Shown here: positions 26,460 through 35,480 of the stretch, one piece after another | How positions within the stretch are numbered: the first letter of the stretch is position 1 | Layout of the letters: each line of letters opens with the position of its first letter | Source of the DNA: Pseudoalteromonas luteoviolacea | GTDB lineage: Bacteria > Pseudomonadota > Gammaproteobacteria > Enterobacterales > Alteromonadaceae | Direction: 5' to 3' | Length of the DNA: 64,000 nucleotides | Assembly (NCBI RefSeq): GCF_018100925.1 | Contig: NZ_JAGJEH010000013.1 | Span: 1 to 64,000, forward strand | The notes under the pieces: model-generated | What the model saw: only the letters and a program-made list of their open reading frames with translations | The model's database searches: none | Told to the model about the DNA's origin: nothing | Position numbers and translations under genes: made by a program

Positions 26460-27242
26460 ATGTTCAAGGTAAAATCATCGACTAATTGTGTAAAATCATC
26501 TAAACACAGTGGAATTACCTCAATCCTTGTCTATGCTGATGGAACTATGCAAGATTTTTTGACTGAATCAGGAACCGTCAGCAACGATTTTGTAGCCCAA
26601 AGCCACCAGCTTGGTCACTTGTTATATTGGCATAAGCACGGTAAGACGAGCATACAAGTTAGACAAGAAAAAACGCTCCGTTGGCTATTGATAAATAATA
26701 CGTTACAGTCAATCGTTGAACTGAATCACCCAGAGCACTTGCTTTTTCCCCATCTGCAAGTGTTGGATGGCCTGTGGCAAAAATACCCTGCTCCACAACG
26801 AGTACTTGAACTAGGGCTTGGAGGCGGTGCGATCCGAGATTACTTGCACAGTATCCATCAAGATTGCCAAGTGATCTCTGTAGAAAATAACCCTGACATC
26901 ATCCACTGCTACAAACGCTATTTCGGTGGAGATCATATCAGTGAAGTCAATTGCAATGACGCATACAAGGTATTAGAACTGGATAATGCCCAGCCATTTA
27001 ATTGGATTATCTTAGACCTATTTAGTGAGTTAGATGCGCCACGCTTTTTGTATCAGCACAAGTTTTACACCCTGCTACGCAATGCATTAACGGAACAGGG
27101 CGTGCTATTTATCAACTTTATTGCAGAACACGAGTCACAATTGAAACAGCTAGAGCATCTGCTGATCATCAATTTTGGGAAAAAGCCGTATATACATCAA
27201 GTACCCGGCTATGCAAATCATATTATTGCAATTGAACGCTAA
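26460..27242 (+). CDS. Spermidine synthase-like methyltransferase-fold protein
   Basis: Cytosolic protein with a class I Rossmann methyltransferase/spermidine-synthase fold. Motif I reads VLELGLGGGAIRDYL, followed by QVISVENNPDIIHCYKRYF and FNWIILDLFSE. It resembles the spermidine synthase superfamily but lacks the N-terminal beta domain, and no decarboxylase gene is adjacent, so a polyamine role is unproven. The frame opens at 26370, inside the divergent neighbour's first codons. I choose the ATG at 26460 (260 aa), although its ribosome-binding site AGGA is very close. The ATG at 26547 is an alternative. It ends 4 bases inside the convergent dtd gene. Confidence 0.75.
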   Translation: MFKVKSSTNCVKSSKHSGITSILVYADGTMQDFLTESGTVSNDFVAQSHQLGHLLYWHKHGKTSIQVRQEKTLRWLLINNTLQSIVELNHPEHLLFPHLQVLDGLWQKYPAPQRVLELGLGGGAIRDYLHSIHQDCQVISVENNPDIIHCYKRYFGGDHISEVNCNDAYKVLELDNAQPFNWIILDLFSELDAPRFLYQHKFYTLLRNALTEQGVLFINFIAEHESQLKQLEHLLIINFGKKPYIHQVPGYANHIIAIER

Positions 27243-27676
27243 ACAGACAGGTTAAAAGTCACTGGACCGTCATTACATAAACTTACCTGCATATCGGCAC
27301 CGAATTGACCTGTAGCGACTGTCAGGCCGGACTCCCTTGCTTGAGAAACAAAGTATTCATAAAGCTCCTTTGCCTGATCTGGTGTACCTGCAGAAGAGAA
27401 ACTAGGGCGCATCCCTTTTTTGGTATCCGCCGCCAACGTAAATTGAGAAACCACCAGTAACTCCCCACTGATGTCCCTCAAACTTAAATTCATTTTCCCC
27501 GCTTCATCGGTAAAAATGCGATAATTACTCACTTTATGCAGTAACTTATCAGCCTTTTGCTCATCATCAAGTTTTTCAACTCCAAGTAATACCAAAATGC
27601 CTTGTTGAATTTCACCTACCACTTCGCCACCAACTTCCACTTTGGCAAACTTGACTCTTTGAATTAATCCTTGCAC
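27239..27676 (-). CDS. dtd: D-aminoacyl-tRNA deacylase
   Basis: Removes D-amino acids mischarged onto tRNA. The 145-aa protein has the catalytic-site motif SQFTLAADTKKGMRPSFSSA and the cross-subunit NDGPVTFNL motif with the Gly-cisPro pair. It begins one base after the pip stop and is the last gene of a yihY-pip-dtd operon. Confidence 0.97.
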   Translation of the reverse strand: MQGLIQRVKFAKVEVGGEVVGEIQQGILVLLGVEKLDDEQKADKLLHKVSNYRIFTDEAGKMNLSLRDISGELLVVSQFTLAADTKKGMRPSFSSAGTPDQAKELYEYFVSQARESGLTVATGQFGADMQVSLCNDGPVTFNLSV

Positions 27677-27677
27677 T

Positions 27678-28628
27678 TTAACCTCTGTTTTTATCTATTT
27701 TGCACAGCAGTAAATCTGCCGCTCTGCGAATAGCCTCCGAATATACTTGATTTGACGTACAGTGCCCAACGCCTTCTAAAATAAGTAACCTCGCTTGAAC
27801 CAACTCTGCGAACCTTTGCGCAGGGGCAAACCGACAAACTAAGTCATTCCTGCTGTGAATCATCCATATTGGGAGCGACTGTAAGTCACCGGCGTTGTTA
27901 AACAGAACCCCCTCTTCTAAAAAGCACTGGTTCGACATGTAATGCACCATCAGTTTCGCCTGCGAAACCAAATGCGCGCAGCAAGGCAGTTGATACCTGT
28001 GTAACTGAGTATCTACACTTAACTGAGTTTCCCAATCGTGCCACAGCTGTGCTGCTTTATGCTGCTGTAGCTCATCTTCACCAAATAACTGTTCATGATA
28101 TAGCGATAAAATTTGCTGATGCGCTGTCAAATGTTGAGAAAACTGGATAAAACGCTCTGGATAGAACTGCGCCCCAGCTCCCGTAGAACCATATAGCCAA
28201 GCAAAATCTGAATTCATTGCAAAAAAGCTTGCCCATATGATCAGCCCTGAAACACGCTCTTTATATTGCTGCGCAAATAAAACAGCCAGAGTCGCTCCCC
28301 ATGAGCCACCCGCAATTACACATCGCGGAATATCCAAATAATTCAACAGCGCAATGATGTCTTCGATAAGTAACGCAGTGTGATTGTATTCAAGTGATTG
28401 CGGTGAGGAGTTGCCACACCCCCTTTGGCTATACAAAATAATGCGATAGCGCTGGGGGTTAAAATAGCTCTGTGTCATTTTTTGCAACCCCATACCGGGG
28501 CCACCATGCAATATCAACACAGGTATACCAGTTGGGTTTCCATATTCCTCAATTTGCAATTGATGACCATGGGAAACTGGTAGGTGAAAACTGCGCAGCG
28601 GATCCGTAGGCTGATACAGTAAGGTCAT
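27678..28628 (-). CDS. pip: Proline iminopeptidase-family alpha/beta hydrolase
   Basis: Serine peptidase predicted to release N-terminal proline. The 316-aa protein has the oxyanion HGGPGMGLQK motif near residue 42, the nucleophile GGSWGATLAVLFA near residue 108, a DLVCRF acid segment and the GVGHC histidine near the C-terminus. These are the S33 family hallmarks. It lies 9 bp after yihY and 1 bp before dtd. Substrate range within S33 is not certain from sequence. Confidence 0.9.
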   Translation of the reverse strand: MTLLYQPTDPLRSFHLPVSHGHQLQIEEYGNPTGIPVLILHGGPGMGLQKMTQSYFNPQRYRIILYSQRGCGNSSPQSLEYNHTALLIEDIIALLNYLDIPRCVIAGGSWGATLAVLFAQQYKERVSGLIIWASFFAMNSDFAWLYGSTGAGAQFYPERFIQFSQHLTAHQQILSLYHEQLFGEDELQQHKAAQLWHDWETQLSVDTQLHRYQLPCCAHLVSQAKLMVHYMSNQCFLEEGVLFNNAGDLQSLPIWMIHSRNDLVCRFAPAQRFAELVQARLLILEGVGHCTSNQVYSEAIRRAADLLLCKIDKNRG

Positions 28629-28637
28629 GGACTTACC

Positions 28638-29510
28638 TCATTGTTGAGGTGTGTCATTCTCCTCTTTATGGTGTTCGGCTAAACAAGCTGTAAACTCAGC
28701 GCCTAATAACACTACCATCCATGATAAATACACCCAAACAAATAAAATTGGGATAGTTGCCAACGCACCGTATATGACCTCATAGGACGGAAAGTGGCTG
28801 ATATACATCGCAAACCCTCTTTTCGTCAGCTCAAATAAAAAAGCAGCAAACAACGCGCCCGGTATCGCGGCTTTGAACGACACACGTGTATTTGGTACTA
28901 AAGTATAGAGCATAATAAAGCCAGCCATTGAAATTACATAAGGAAGTAACTTCAACAACAAACCACTGAACCCAGGGATCCCCTGATCGGCAAATGATAC
29001 CAAAGACACTATATAGGAGGTCACACCGATACTTGCGCCCAACAGCACCGGACCTAAAGTTAAAACCATCCAGTAAATTGCGAATGAAATCATCAAGGGC
29101 CGCTTACTTTCGACTCGCCAAATTCGATTCAAGGCGCTATCTACATTGCGGATCAGCAATAATGCAACCGCCGCTAAAAAGCTGATCCCCACTGCGGTCA
29201 TTTGGTTGGCATTGCCTGCAAAAGCGCTGATATGTGCTTTAATCGTGTCTGTTGAAGTAGGCACAAAATTATTAAAGATGAAGTTTTCTATTGCCAAGCG
29301 CGTATTTTCAAACCCGGGAAAAGCCGTGAATATGGCAACACCAACAGCAATAAGCGGAACCAAGGACAGCAAAGTAACATAGGCAAGATACCCTGCATTG
29401 ATGGTTAACTGGTCCTCTTTACAGCGTTCGAAAAATCGCCGCCACCAACTTGGCTGTGCGTCTAACACCGCTTTTGCTCGAACTTTTAATTGTGGCCAAT
29501 GCTGTTTCAT
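28638..29510 (-). CDS. YihY/BrkB family inner membrane protein
   Basis: 290-aa polytopic membrane protein of the YihY/virulence-factor-BrkB family, once wrongly called RNase BN. Around six hydrophobic segments are visible. The family stretches are NAGYLAYVTLLSLVPLIAVGV, AIPGALFAAFLFELTKRGFAMY and YGALATIPILFVWVYLSWMVVLLGAE (each read in parts). The function is unknown; proposals include transport. It is the first gene of the yihY-pip-dtd unit. Confidence 0.9.
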   Translation of the reverse strand: MKQHWPQLKVRAKAVLDAQPSWWRRFFERCKEDQLTINAGYLAYVTLLSLVPLIAVGVAIFTAFPGFENTRLAIENFIFNNFVPTSTDTIKAHISAFAGNANQMTAVGISFLAAVALLLIRNVDSALNRIWRVESKRPLMISFAIYWMVLTLGPVLLGASIGVTSYIVSLVSFADQGIPGFSGLLLKLLPYVISMAGFIMLYTLVPNTRVSFKAAIPGALFAAFLFELTKRGFAMYISHFPSYEVIYGALATIPILFVWVYLSWMVVLLGAEFTACLAEHHKEENDTPQQ

Positions 29511-29596
29511 AATAATTCATACATAATGATTGCTTTGCACATCTTACCAATCCACTTCATAATTTAAAGTAGCCATTTAAAGTAAAAGGATAAAGT

Positions 29597-30259
29597 ATGC
29601 CTCTAAAATACCTAAAAGTTTATGTTTTACTTGTCGCTTGTGTCATCCTTGGTGGCTGTAAAAGCGCACAAAATGCTTACTATTCTGCATGGGAGCAAGT
29701 TGGCGTGCACAAGCGTGACATTCTGGTAGATCGCGTTGAGGATACCCAAGCGTCTCAACAAGCCTCTCAGCAAGAGTTTCAAAATGCGTTAGAGCGCTTA
29801 TCTGTGCTCATTGATTTCGACGGGGGTGAGCTTAAAAACGTTTATGAGCAATTGAATAGCGATTACGAAGCGAGCCTCAAAGCAGCCGAATCTGTGAGTG
29901 ATAACATAAACAAAGTAGAATCCGTTGCCGATGCCCTTTTCGAAGAGTGGCAAGCTGAGCTAGAGCAATTTACTAACCCAAAACTTAGACGCAGTAGTGA
30001 AAAAACATTGCTCCAGACCCAACAGCAATATAATAAGCTGCTTCGCTCAATGCGTAAAAGTGAGGCAAAAATGCAACCGGTCTTAGACTCTATGAAAGAC
30101 AATGTCTTATATCTTAAGCACAACCTAAATGCACAGGCTATCGCCGCTATCAAAGGTGAGTTTAGCAGCTTAAAACGTGATATACAGAGTTTAATCACCG
30201 ATATGAACCGCTCGATAGCTGACTCTACCAGATTTATTGAACAAATGAACAAAGACTAG
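29597..30259 (+). CDS. DUF2959 family lipoprotein
   Basis: 220-aa predicted lipoprotein. The signal peptide ends in the lipobox LGGC (Cys at about residue 21), then comes the DUF2959-like KSAQNAYYSAWEQVGVHKRDILVDRV. Most of the rest (about residues 50-215) is charged, Gln-rich and likely coiled coil. The family is common in Alteromonadales and Vibrionales and has no assigned function. The gene is monocistronic, with a hairpin after the stop. Confidence 0.85.
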   Translation: MPLKYLKVYVLLVACVILGGCKSAQNAYYSAWEQVGVHKRDILVDRVEDTQASQQASQQEFQNALERLSVLIDFDGGELKNVYEQLNSDYEASLKAAESVSDNINKVESVADALFEEWQAELEQFTNPKLRRSSEKTLLQTQQQYNKLLRSMRKSEAKMQPVLDSMKDNVLYLKHNLNAQAIAAIKGEFSSLKRDIQSLITDMNRSIADSTRFIEQMNKD

Positions 30260-30268
30260 TATTTGTAT

Positions 30269-30292
30269 CCGCACTAAGCGTATTTAGTGCGG
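30269..30292 (+). terminator. Hairpin after DUF2959 gene
   Basis: A perfect 9-bp stem CCGCACTAA/TTAGTGCGG with a 6-base loop starts 10 bases past the stop. No strong T-run follows, so termination strength is uncertain. Confidence 0.45.
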
Positions 30293-30329
30293 TACTCAAG
30301 ATAGTCTGCAAACACTGATGGGCTGAGGT

Positions 30330-33074
30330 TCAGCTGGCATGCTCTGTAATGTGCTTTTGCAAATTTTGCTGCAACAAATACAGCGCATCTTCTTCAAGCA
30401 ATGGCTTGCTCATCAAGTACCCCTGTGTTTGCTGGCAATATAATGCAGATAAAACAGCTAGCTGCGCGGGTTGCTCTATGCCCTCCGCAGTCACTGTTAA
30501 ATTGAAGCTCTTTGCAATCGCACAGATAGCTTCGATCAATTGCCGAGGGTTACCTGCTTTTTCGATGCCATCAATAAACGCACGATCAATTTTCAAGCCA
30601 TCAACAGGCAGTATATTGAGTCGAGATAAGCTACTATAGCCAGTACCGAAGTCGTCTATATAAATACCAAAACCCATACTATACAATTTTTGTAGTGGTG
30701 CGATTAAGCTGTTTTCTTGTGTCATCATAGCCGATTCCGTCAATTCAATCTTAAACTGTGACGCGTTCAATCCTTTTACTTCAAACTGTTCTACTAACCA
30801 GTGCATAAACCCCTTGTGTTGCAATTGCAAAGGCGACACGTTAACGCTCATAAAAATATGCCTATGTGGAAAACGTTGAGCACACTGCATCGCGTGCTGG
30901 AAAACCCAGTGACCTAGTTTGACAATTTGCGCACACTCTTCCGCGATGGGAATGAATTCAGCAGGGCTCACGATACCCAGCTTCGGACTATGCCATCTCA
31001 GCAGCGCCTCAAAACCAATAATGGTCTCGCCTAGCTGGCAATATATCGGTTGAAAACGCAGTGATAGCTCCTTATCCATATCGAGGGTTTGCAGCTCTCT
31101 CTCTATTAAAAGCCGGCGAGAAGCCTCACTTGCTATTGCTGAGGTAAAAATATGATAGTCATTTTTGCCGCGCTTTTTTGCTTCATACATGGCCACATCA
31201 GCATCGTGTAACAACTTTTCCGCCTCATAGTTGTGACAGGGCGCAGTAAAACGCCTTACTCCGACGCTTCCACTCACAGAATGTTTGGCCCCTTGATAAT
31301 TAAATGGCTCACGGATCGCCACGAGAATATCTTCTAATAGCAGCTCCAATGGCTCACCAAGCGATGCCTGTTCAAAAAGTATGGCAAATTCATCACCGCC
31401 TAGTCGCGCTATATCTGCAAAGCTGCCGACCAATTCACGCATACGCATGGCAAACTCGACCAGTAACGTATCACCGGCAAGGTGGCCCAATGTGTCATTG
31501 ATCAGCTTAAAACGGTCTAAATCGATGTACAACAGAATAAAATGACCTGAATCACCCTGTCGGCTCTTTTCAACGAGCTGTAAGAATGTTTGCCTGTTGA
31601 GCAGATCTGTCAAACTATCATGCTGTGCTTTGTATTTAAGTTGTTCATTGAATAACTTGATTTGCGTAATATCCGTTACTCTGCCTTCATAAATGGTGTC
31701 GTGACTATGGCAGATCCAAGAGCCGGTTTGGCGCAGCCAAACACCGTTGCATTGCTCAGATCCCGCCAACCACTCCAATTCCTCATGTTGTTCAAATGCG
31801 GTCACCATTTTGCGCCACTTGGCAGCAAACTCCCCCTCCAACATAAGATCACTGAGCTTCAAAGAGTTGAGTCGCTGTCCTTCACCAATAAGTAGGGTTT
31901 TAAATGCCGGGTTGGCATCGACCAGCACACCTTGTTTGTCCAACACAAATAAACCTTCACTGCTATTCACAAACAGGCTTTTATATTTTCTTTCCGCAAC
32001 AATTTGCTGTTGTAGCGATGACAAACGCTTATTTGAAGCATGCTGTAGCTGTTGATTGGCCTGTGCCAAACTGGCGGTTCGCTCTTCCACTATGGTATTA
32101 ATGGTTTGATGTTGTCTGGATAGGTACCGCACTTGAAATAACACCATTAAACCAAGTGCAGCCGCAATCACCACCACCATCACAATGATCAAGGTGTAAT
32201 TATTCAGTAACGAAGGTGTCAGCTGCTCTTGGGTATACAGATGAATGGCAATTGGTTGACCAAAGAAATCCATGGTTTCAACAATTCCAGGTTGTATTTC
32301 AGCTAGCCCATAACTACTTTGCCAGTCCGAAGTAAATAGCAGCTGACGCTCAGATAGCACCCGTACTTGATGGCCATTGTCTTGATAGAATTGACTAAAT
32401 AGCCCTTCTAACAAATGCTGTAACTGGAAACCAATACCCAATGCCTTTGCAAGGCCATCTCTTTGAAACTGTTCAATTACCACACTCCAACGATGAGAAT
32501 CCGGCCAGTTAATGGCTTGCAGTTCGCTTTTTTGTAATCGCCCAGACGATGCCTCCGAAATCACAACTGAGCTACCGAGCAAATGACCAAACTCTGATAC
32601 AGGTGCCGCCTTAACTGTCGTCAAATAACGCTTACTTTCAGTCTCGGGTAAATGCACAGTAAAATCAAAAAAGCCTAAGTCGCGATATTGACGTTCCAAT
32701 GCTTCTACCTGCGAACCTTCAATGATGGCATAGGACTCCAAGCTCAGTTCAAGTTCTAAGCCTGCCAATTGAGATTGTGCAAGGTGATAAAATTGCTCGG
32801 GAGTGATTTCAGGCGTTGCCCGCAGATAAGCTTCTATCGAATAGAGCAAATGGGCAAAACGCTGTAACTGCTCGCTCATTCTAGATTGATATTGCGCAAC
32901 TTGTTGCTCGAGTTGGTGGTGGCTACGCTGTGTGTAATGGTCGTGAAAAACCACGGCCATATAACAGATAGCACACAAGTATGCGCTGTATATCCAACCA
33001 CCGAACTTAATCGATGACTGAAAGAATTTTTCCCACTTTTTTACTCTAGACATCCGCTCATAACACTGTACCAT
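30330..33074 (-). CDS. CHASE-PAS-GGDEF-EAL cyclic-di-GMP protein
   Basis: 914-aa membrane sensor for c-di-GMP turnover. A first membrane helix (about residues 27-48), a periplasmic CHASE-like region (about 60-280) and a second helix (about 290-315) are followed by coiled coil and PAS (about 365-475). A GGDEF domain has intact RLGGDEFAILFE. An EAL domain has GFEALLRW, ELTESAMM, DDFGTGYSSLSRL and EGIEQPAQL. Both catalytic domains look competent, so the net activity cannot be predicted. An internal ATG at 33053 is an equally plausible start. It is divergent from an iron-binding-protein gene across a Fur-like box. Confidence 0.9.
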   Translation of the reverse strand: MVQCYERMSRVKKWEKFFQSSIKFGGWIYSAYLCAICYMAVVFHDHYTQRSHHQLEQQVAQYQSRMSEQLQRFAHLLYSIEAYLRATPEITPEQFYHLAQSQLAGLELELSLESYAIIEGSQVEALERQYRDLGFFDFTVHLPETESKRYLTTVKAAPVSEFGHLLGSSVVISEASSGRLQKSELQAINWPDSHRWSVVIEQFQRDGLAKALGIGFQLQHLLEGLFSQFYQDNGHQVRVLSERQLLFTSDWQSSYGLAEIQPGIVETMDFFGQPIAIHLYTQEQLTPSLLNNYTLIIVMVVVIAAALGLMVLFQVRYLSRQHQTINTIVEERTASLAQANQQLQHASNKRLSSLQQQIVAERKYKSLFVNSSEGLFVLDKQGVLVDANPAFKTLLIGEGQRLNSLKLSDLMLEGEFAAKWRKMVTAFEQHEELEWLAGSEQCNGVWLRQTGSWICHSHDTIYEGRVTDITQIKLFNEQLKYKAQHDSLTDLLNRQTFLQLVEKSRQGDSGHFILLYIDLDRFKLINDTLGHLAGDTLLVEFAMRMRELVGSFADIARLGGDEFAILFEQASLGEPLELLLEDILVAIREPFNYQGAKHSVSGSVGVRRFTAPCHNYEAEKLLHDADVAMYEAKKRGKNDYHIFTSAIASEASRRLLIERELQTLDMDKELSLRFQPIYCQLGETIIGFEALLRWHSPKLGIVSPAEFIPIAEECAQIVKLGHWVFQHAMQCAQRFPHRHIFMSVNVSPLQLQHKGFMHWLVEQFEVKGLNASQFKIELTESAMMTQENSLIAPLQKLYSMGFGIYIDDFGTGYSSLSRLNILPVDGLKIDRAFIDGIEKAGNPRQLIEAICAIAKSFNLTVTAEGIEQPAQLAVLSALYCQQTQGYLMSKPLLEEDALYLLQQNLQKHITEHAS

Positions 33075-33084
33075 TGCACTACTT

Positions 33085-33103
33085 GATAATAATTCTTATT
33101 TGC
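33085..33103 (+). promoter_or_regulatory. Fur-like box
   Basis: The 19 bases GATAATAATTCTTATTTGC match the classical Fur box consensus at 13 positions and lie directly before the ATG of the ferric-iron binding protein. They sit between two divergent start codons, so they could control either gene; the iron gene is the natural target. Confidence 0.6.
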
Positions 33104-33104
33104 G

Positions 33105-34094
33105 ATGATTAAAAGTAAACTTTGTTGTTTTTACCCGATTCTGCTACTAAGTACCCAAGTTTTAGCCAGTGACGATGAATTAAACGTCTATTCATTTCGC
33201 AAATATGAACTTATCAAACCTATGCTACAAGCATTTGAGCAACACAGTGGCGTAAAGGTCAACCTAGTCAACGGTAAATCTACTTTCTTATTGTCGCGAC
33301 TCAAAGCTGACGGAACTGAGTCTCGGGCAGATGTCATATTAAGCTCTGATTTAGCCCAACTGAGCGCCCATCGTGATCTGTTACAACCTATGACAGAATT
33401 AAAAGGCTGGTCGATTTTACCCAGTGTATTTAAAGATCCAAATCAACGTTGGATAAGTCTGTCTATGCGCACCCGAGCATTATTTACTCGCAAAGGTGCT
33501 GGAAGTCATAAAAATACATTCGTTCCAACTCGATTTGCCCAATTTAACGAATCAAAGGTACAAGGTAAGTTTTGTGTCAGAGATTGGCGTCATAGCTATA
33601 ATAAAACGCTCTTCGCAAGTCTGTTATCAGGTAAAAACCCGCAAGATACTCAATGGATGGCAAAAGCGAATCAACTCTTGGCTAAACGTCCAACGGGTGG
33701 CGACCGAGATCAATTGCGTGCACTCGCTAAAGGTCAGTGTCACTATGCTTTAGCCAATCACTACTACTGGCACATGATGAAACAGTCAAACAACAAACAA
33801 GATGTCAAACTCGCTTCGCAACTTGCAATGCACTTTTTGCAAATGGCCAACGGACAAACGCCTGTTTCAACCACCACAGCCGCTATCGCTAAACATGCAC
33901 CAAACAAAAAAAACGCTCTCGCTTTCATTGATTTTCTATTGCAGCCACAAACACAAAAAATGTATGCGCAATTACTCAATGAATTTCCAGTAGTGGCTAT
34001 TGATGGCTATCAGCTGCCTTTTGAACCGGCACTAAAAAACATCAATTTAGGCTTAGATTACACACAAAATGCCCATGACATTTTGTCTTTGTAA
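33105..34094 (+). CDS. Ferric-iron ABC transporter periplasmic binding protein
   Basis: 329-aa secreted solute-binding protein of the FbpA/FutA type. A signal peptide (cleavage probably after VLA, about residue 22) is followed by ELNVYSFRKYELIKPMLQAF. RADVILSSDLAQL and the C-terminal NHYYWHMM follow; adjacent tyrosines at that place bind Fe(III) in this family. No permease or ATPase gene is adjacent, so it must pair with components encoded elsewhere. The Fur-like box touching its start supports iron-repressed expression. No clear ribosome-binding site is visible. Confidence 0.87.
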   Translation: MIKSKLCCFYPILLLSTQVLASDDELNVYSFRKYELIKPMLQAFEQHSGVKVNLVNGKSTFLLSRLKADGTESRADVILSSDLAQLSAHRDLLQPMTELKGWSILPSVFKDPNQRWISLSMRTRALFTRKGAGSHKNTFVPTRFAQFNESKVQGKFCVRDWRHSYNKTLFASLLSGKNPQDTQWMAKANQLLAKRPTGGDRDQLRALAKGQCHYALANHYYWHMMKQSNNKQDVKLASQLAMHFLQMANGQTPVSTTTAAIAKHAPNKKNALAFIDFLLQPQTQKMYAQLLNEFPVVAIDGYQLPFEPALKNINLGLDYTQNAHDILSL

Positions 34095-34176
34095 TTAAAA
34101 ATATTGCGATAATTTACACAAGTGGTGCACCTAGCGTCCTACTATAGTGCACTCTTTAAGGCTGGTGATTAAAGTG

Positions 34177-34449
34177 TTAACTCGCTTGAGAGAGCCACTT
34201 TTGCACAGCTGCTTTGGGGTAAACGACGTCTTTAAACAGTCTATGTCGCTCAAATTTCAATGCCTTTTCAGTACTGGGTAAACCCGCCTGAACTTGGCTG
34301 TGATGCGTGTTAAAACGCGAGATCAGCGAAAGTTTATCGCGCGCAATTTTAAGGTGGACGTTCAGGTAAGCGCGCACGTCATCTGCGGTCATCAAACCTA
34401 GTGCGTCTAAGTTCATTAGCTCTTTTTTTAAAGCAGAGCGAATACCCAT
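34177..34449 (-). CDS. Small protein of unknown function
   Basis: 90-aa basic cytosolic protein without signal peptide or membrane segment, beginning MGIRSALKKELMNLDALGLM. The ATG has a good GGGAGAT ribosome-binding site 8 bases upstream, which supports a real gene. It is predicted to be helical. I do not recognise the family. It is divergent from the S4-domain gene (163 bp between starts). Confidence 0.7.
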   Translation of the reverse strand: MGIRSALKKELMNLDALGLMTADDVRAYLNVHLKIARDKLSLISRFNTHHSQVQAGLPSTEKALKFERHRLFKDVVYPKAAVQKWLSQAS

Positions 34450-34611
34450 AGTCGATCTCCCTGTGTTGTCATAATGGAATCAATCAAACTGCAAGCAAAA
34501 TACACACCAAATGCTGCATTTACATTAAAGACCACCACAATCACGAAAAAGTTTCGTCATTCATCTTAACTGCGCGGTATACTGTCGCAAAGTCGCATTG
34601 AGAGTTGTGAT

Positions 34612-34998
34612 ATGAATCAAGAATACATTGAAATTGAACTGGAAGAAGAGCCAATAGAACTGTGTAACCTGCTTAAAGTGCTCGATTTCGCAGAAACGGG
34701 CGGACAAGCTAAGCAGCTAATTACACTAGGGTATGTGGCTGTGAATGATGAACTTTGCACACAAAAGCGTAAAAAAATATATTCGGGTGACACCCTGCAA
34801 TTTGACGGTGAGGTGTTTAAATTAACCCTGTCTGAGGACGCACAGCCCAACCCGCGCCCAGCACCAGAAGCACCTCGTCCACCGGCACCCAAGACGTCAG
34901 CCAGTAAACCGACAAAAAATAAAACGTCCAATAAAAAACGCAAAAAACAACCTTCGGTAGATAGCAAAACAGGCCGTAGACCAATTTCATTTGGTTAG
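34612..34998 (+). CDS. S4-domain RNA-binding protein (YbcJ-like)
   Basis: 128-aa protein. Residues about 12-75 form an S4 RNA-binding domain resembling E. coli YbcJ: ELCNLLKVLDFAETGGQAKQLI, then GYVAVNDELCTQKRKKIYSGDTL. YbcJ has only about 70 residues; here a Pro/Lys-rich disordered tail (about 82-128) is added, ending in KKRKKQPSVDSKTGRRPISFG. The positive tail may strengthen RNA binding. It lies 18 bp upstream of the thioesterase gene and is probably cotranscribed with it. Confidence 0.85.
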   Translation: MNQEYIEIELEEEPIELCNLLKVLDFAETGGQAKQLITLGYVAVNDELCTQKRKKIYSGDTLQFDGEVFKLTLSEDAQPNPRPAPEAPRPPAPKTSASKPTKNKTSNKKRKKQPSVDSKTGRRPISFG

Positions 34999-35016
34999 GC
35001 GAGGAGCAGATAGTCT

Positions 35017-35475
35017 ATGAGCATTTGGTTTAAGCCAGTTACCAAAGAGCTTTGTCAATCTCTAGATAAAGGCATACATGGCAAAGGTTCATTGATGGCT
35101 ACACTCGGCATTGAGATAAGCGAAATTGGCGATGACTACCTAGTTGCCACCATGCCGGCAACGCCACACCACCACAACCCCATCGGTATGGTGCACGGAG
35201 GTGCCAATGTCGCTTTAGCGGAAACCGTTGCCAGCTATGCGGCAAATTTTGTCGTCGACTTTGAACGTTTTTATTGTGTTGGTCAGGAGATCAATGCCAA
35301 TCACCTCAAAGCATCTCGTAATGGCATTTTAAGTGCAACAGCCAAACCGCTCCATCTTGGTAAACGCACTTCGGTTTGGGAGGTTAAAATAACCAATGCC
35401 AAAGGTGAGCTGTGTTGCGTATCGAGAATGACAGCGGCCGTAATTGAGCGCCCAGATAAAAAATCGAGCCGATAG
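35017..35475 (+). CDS. Hotdog-fold acyl-CoA thioesterase (PaaI/YdiI-like)
   Basis: 152-aa single hotdog domain with the family motif NPIGMVHGGANVALAETVASYAA, containing the conserved HGG and the catalytic Glu. It closely resembles E. coli YdiI (MenI) and EntH. YdiI acts on DHNA-CoA and EntH proofreads the enterobactin synthase. The distance to the siderophore locus (14 kb) gives no reason to choose the EntH role. It sits between the S4 gene and the flavoprotein gene with tight spacing. Confidence 0.88.
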   Translation: MSIWFKPVTKELCQSLDKGIHGKGSLMATLGIEISEIGDDYLVATMPATPHHHNPIGMVHGGANVALAETVASYAANFVVDFERFYCVGQEINANHLKASRNGILSATAKPLHLGKRTSVWEVKITNAKGELCCVSRMTAAVIERPDKKSSR

Positions 35476-35480
35476 ATACC

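Noticed and set aside
35017..35475. Thioesterase as EntH, the siderophore proofreading enzyme
   Set aside because: It fits YdiI/MenI as well as EntH, and lies 14 kb from the DHB genes in an unrelated operon; no sequence feature decides for EntH.
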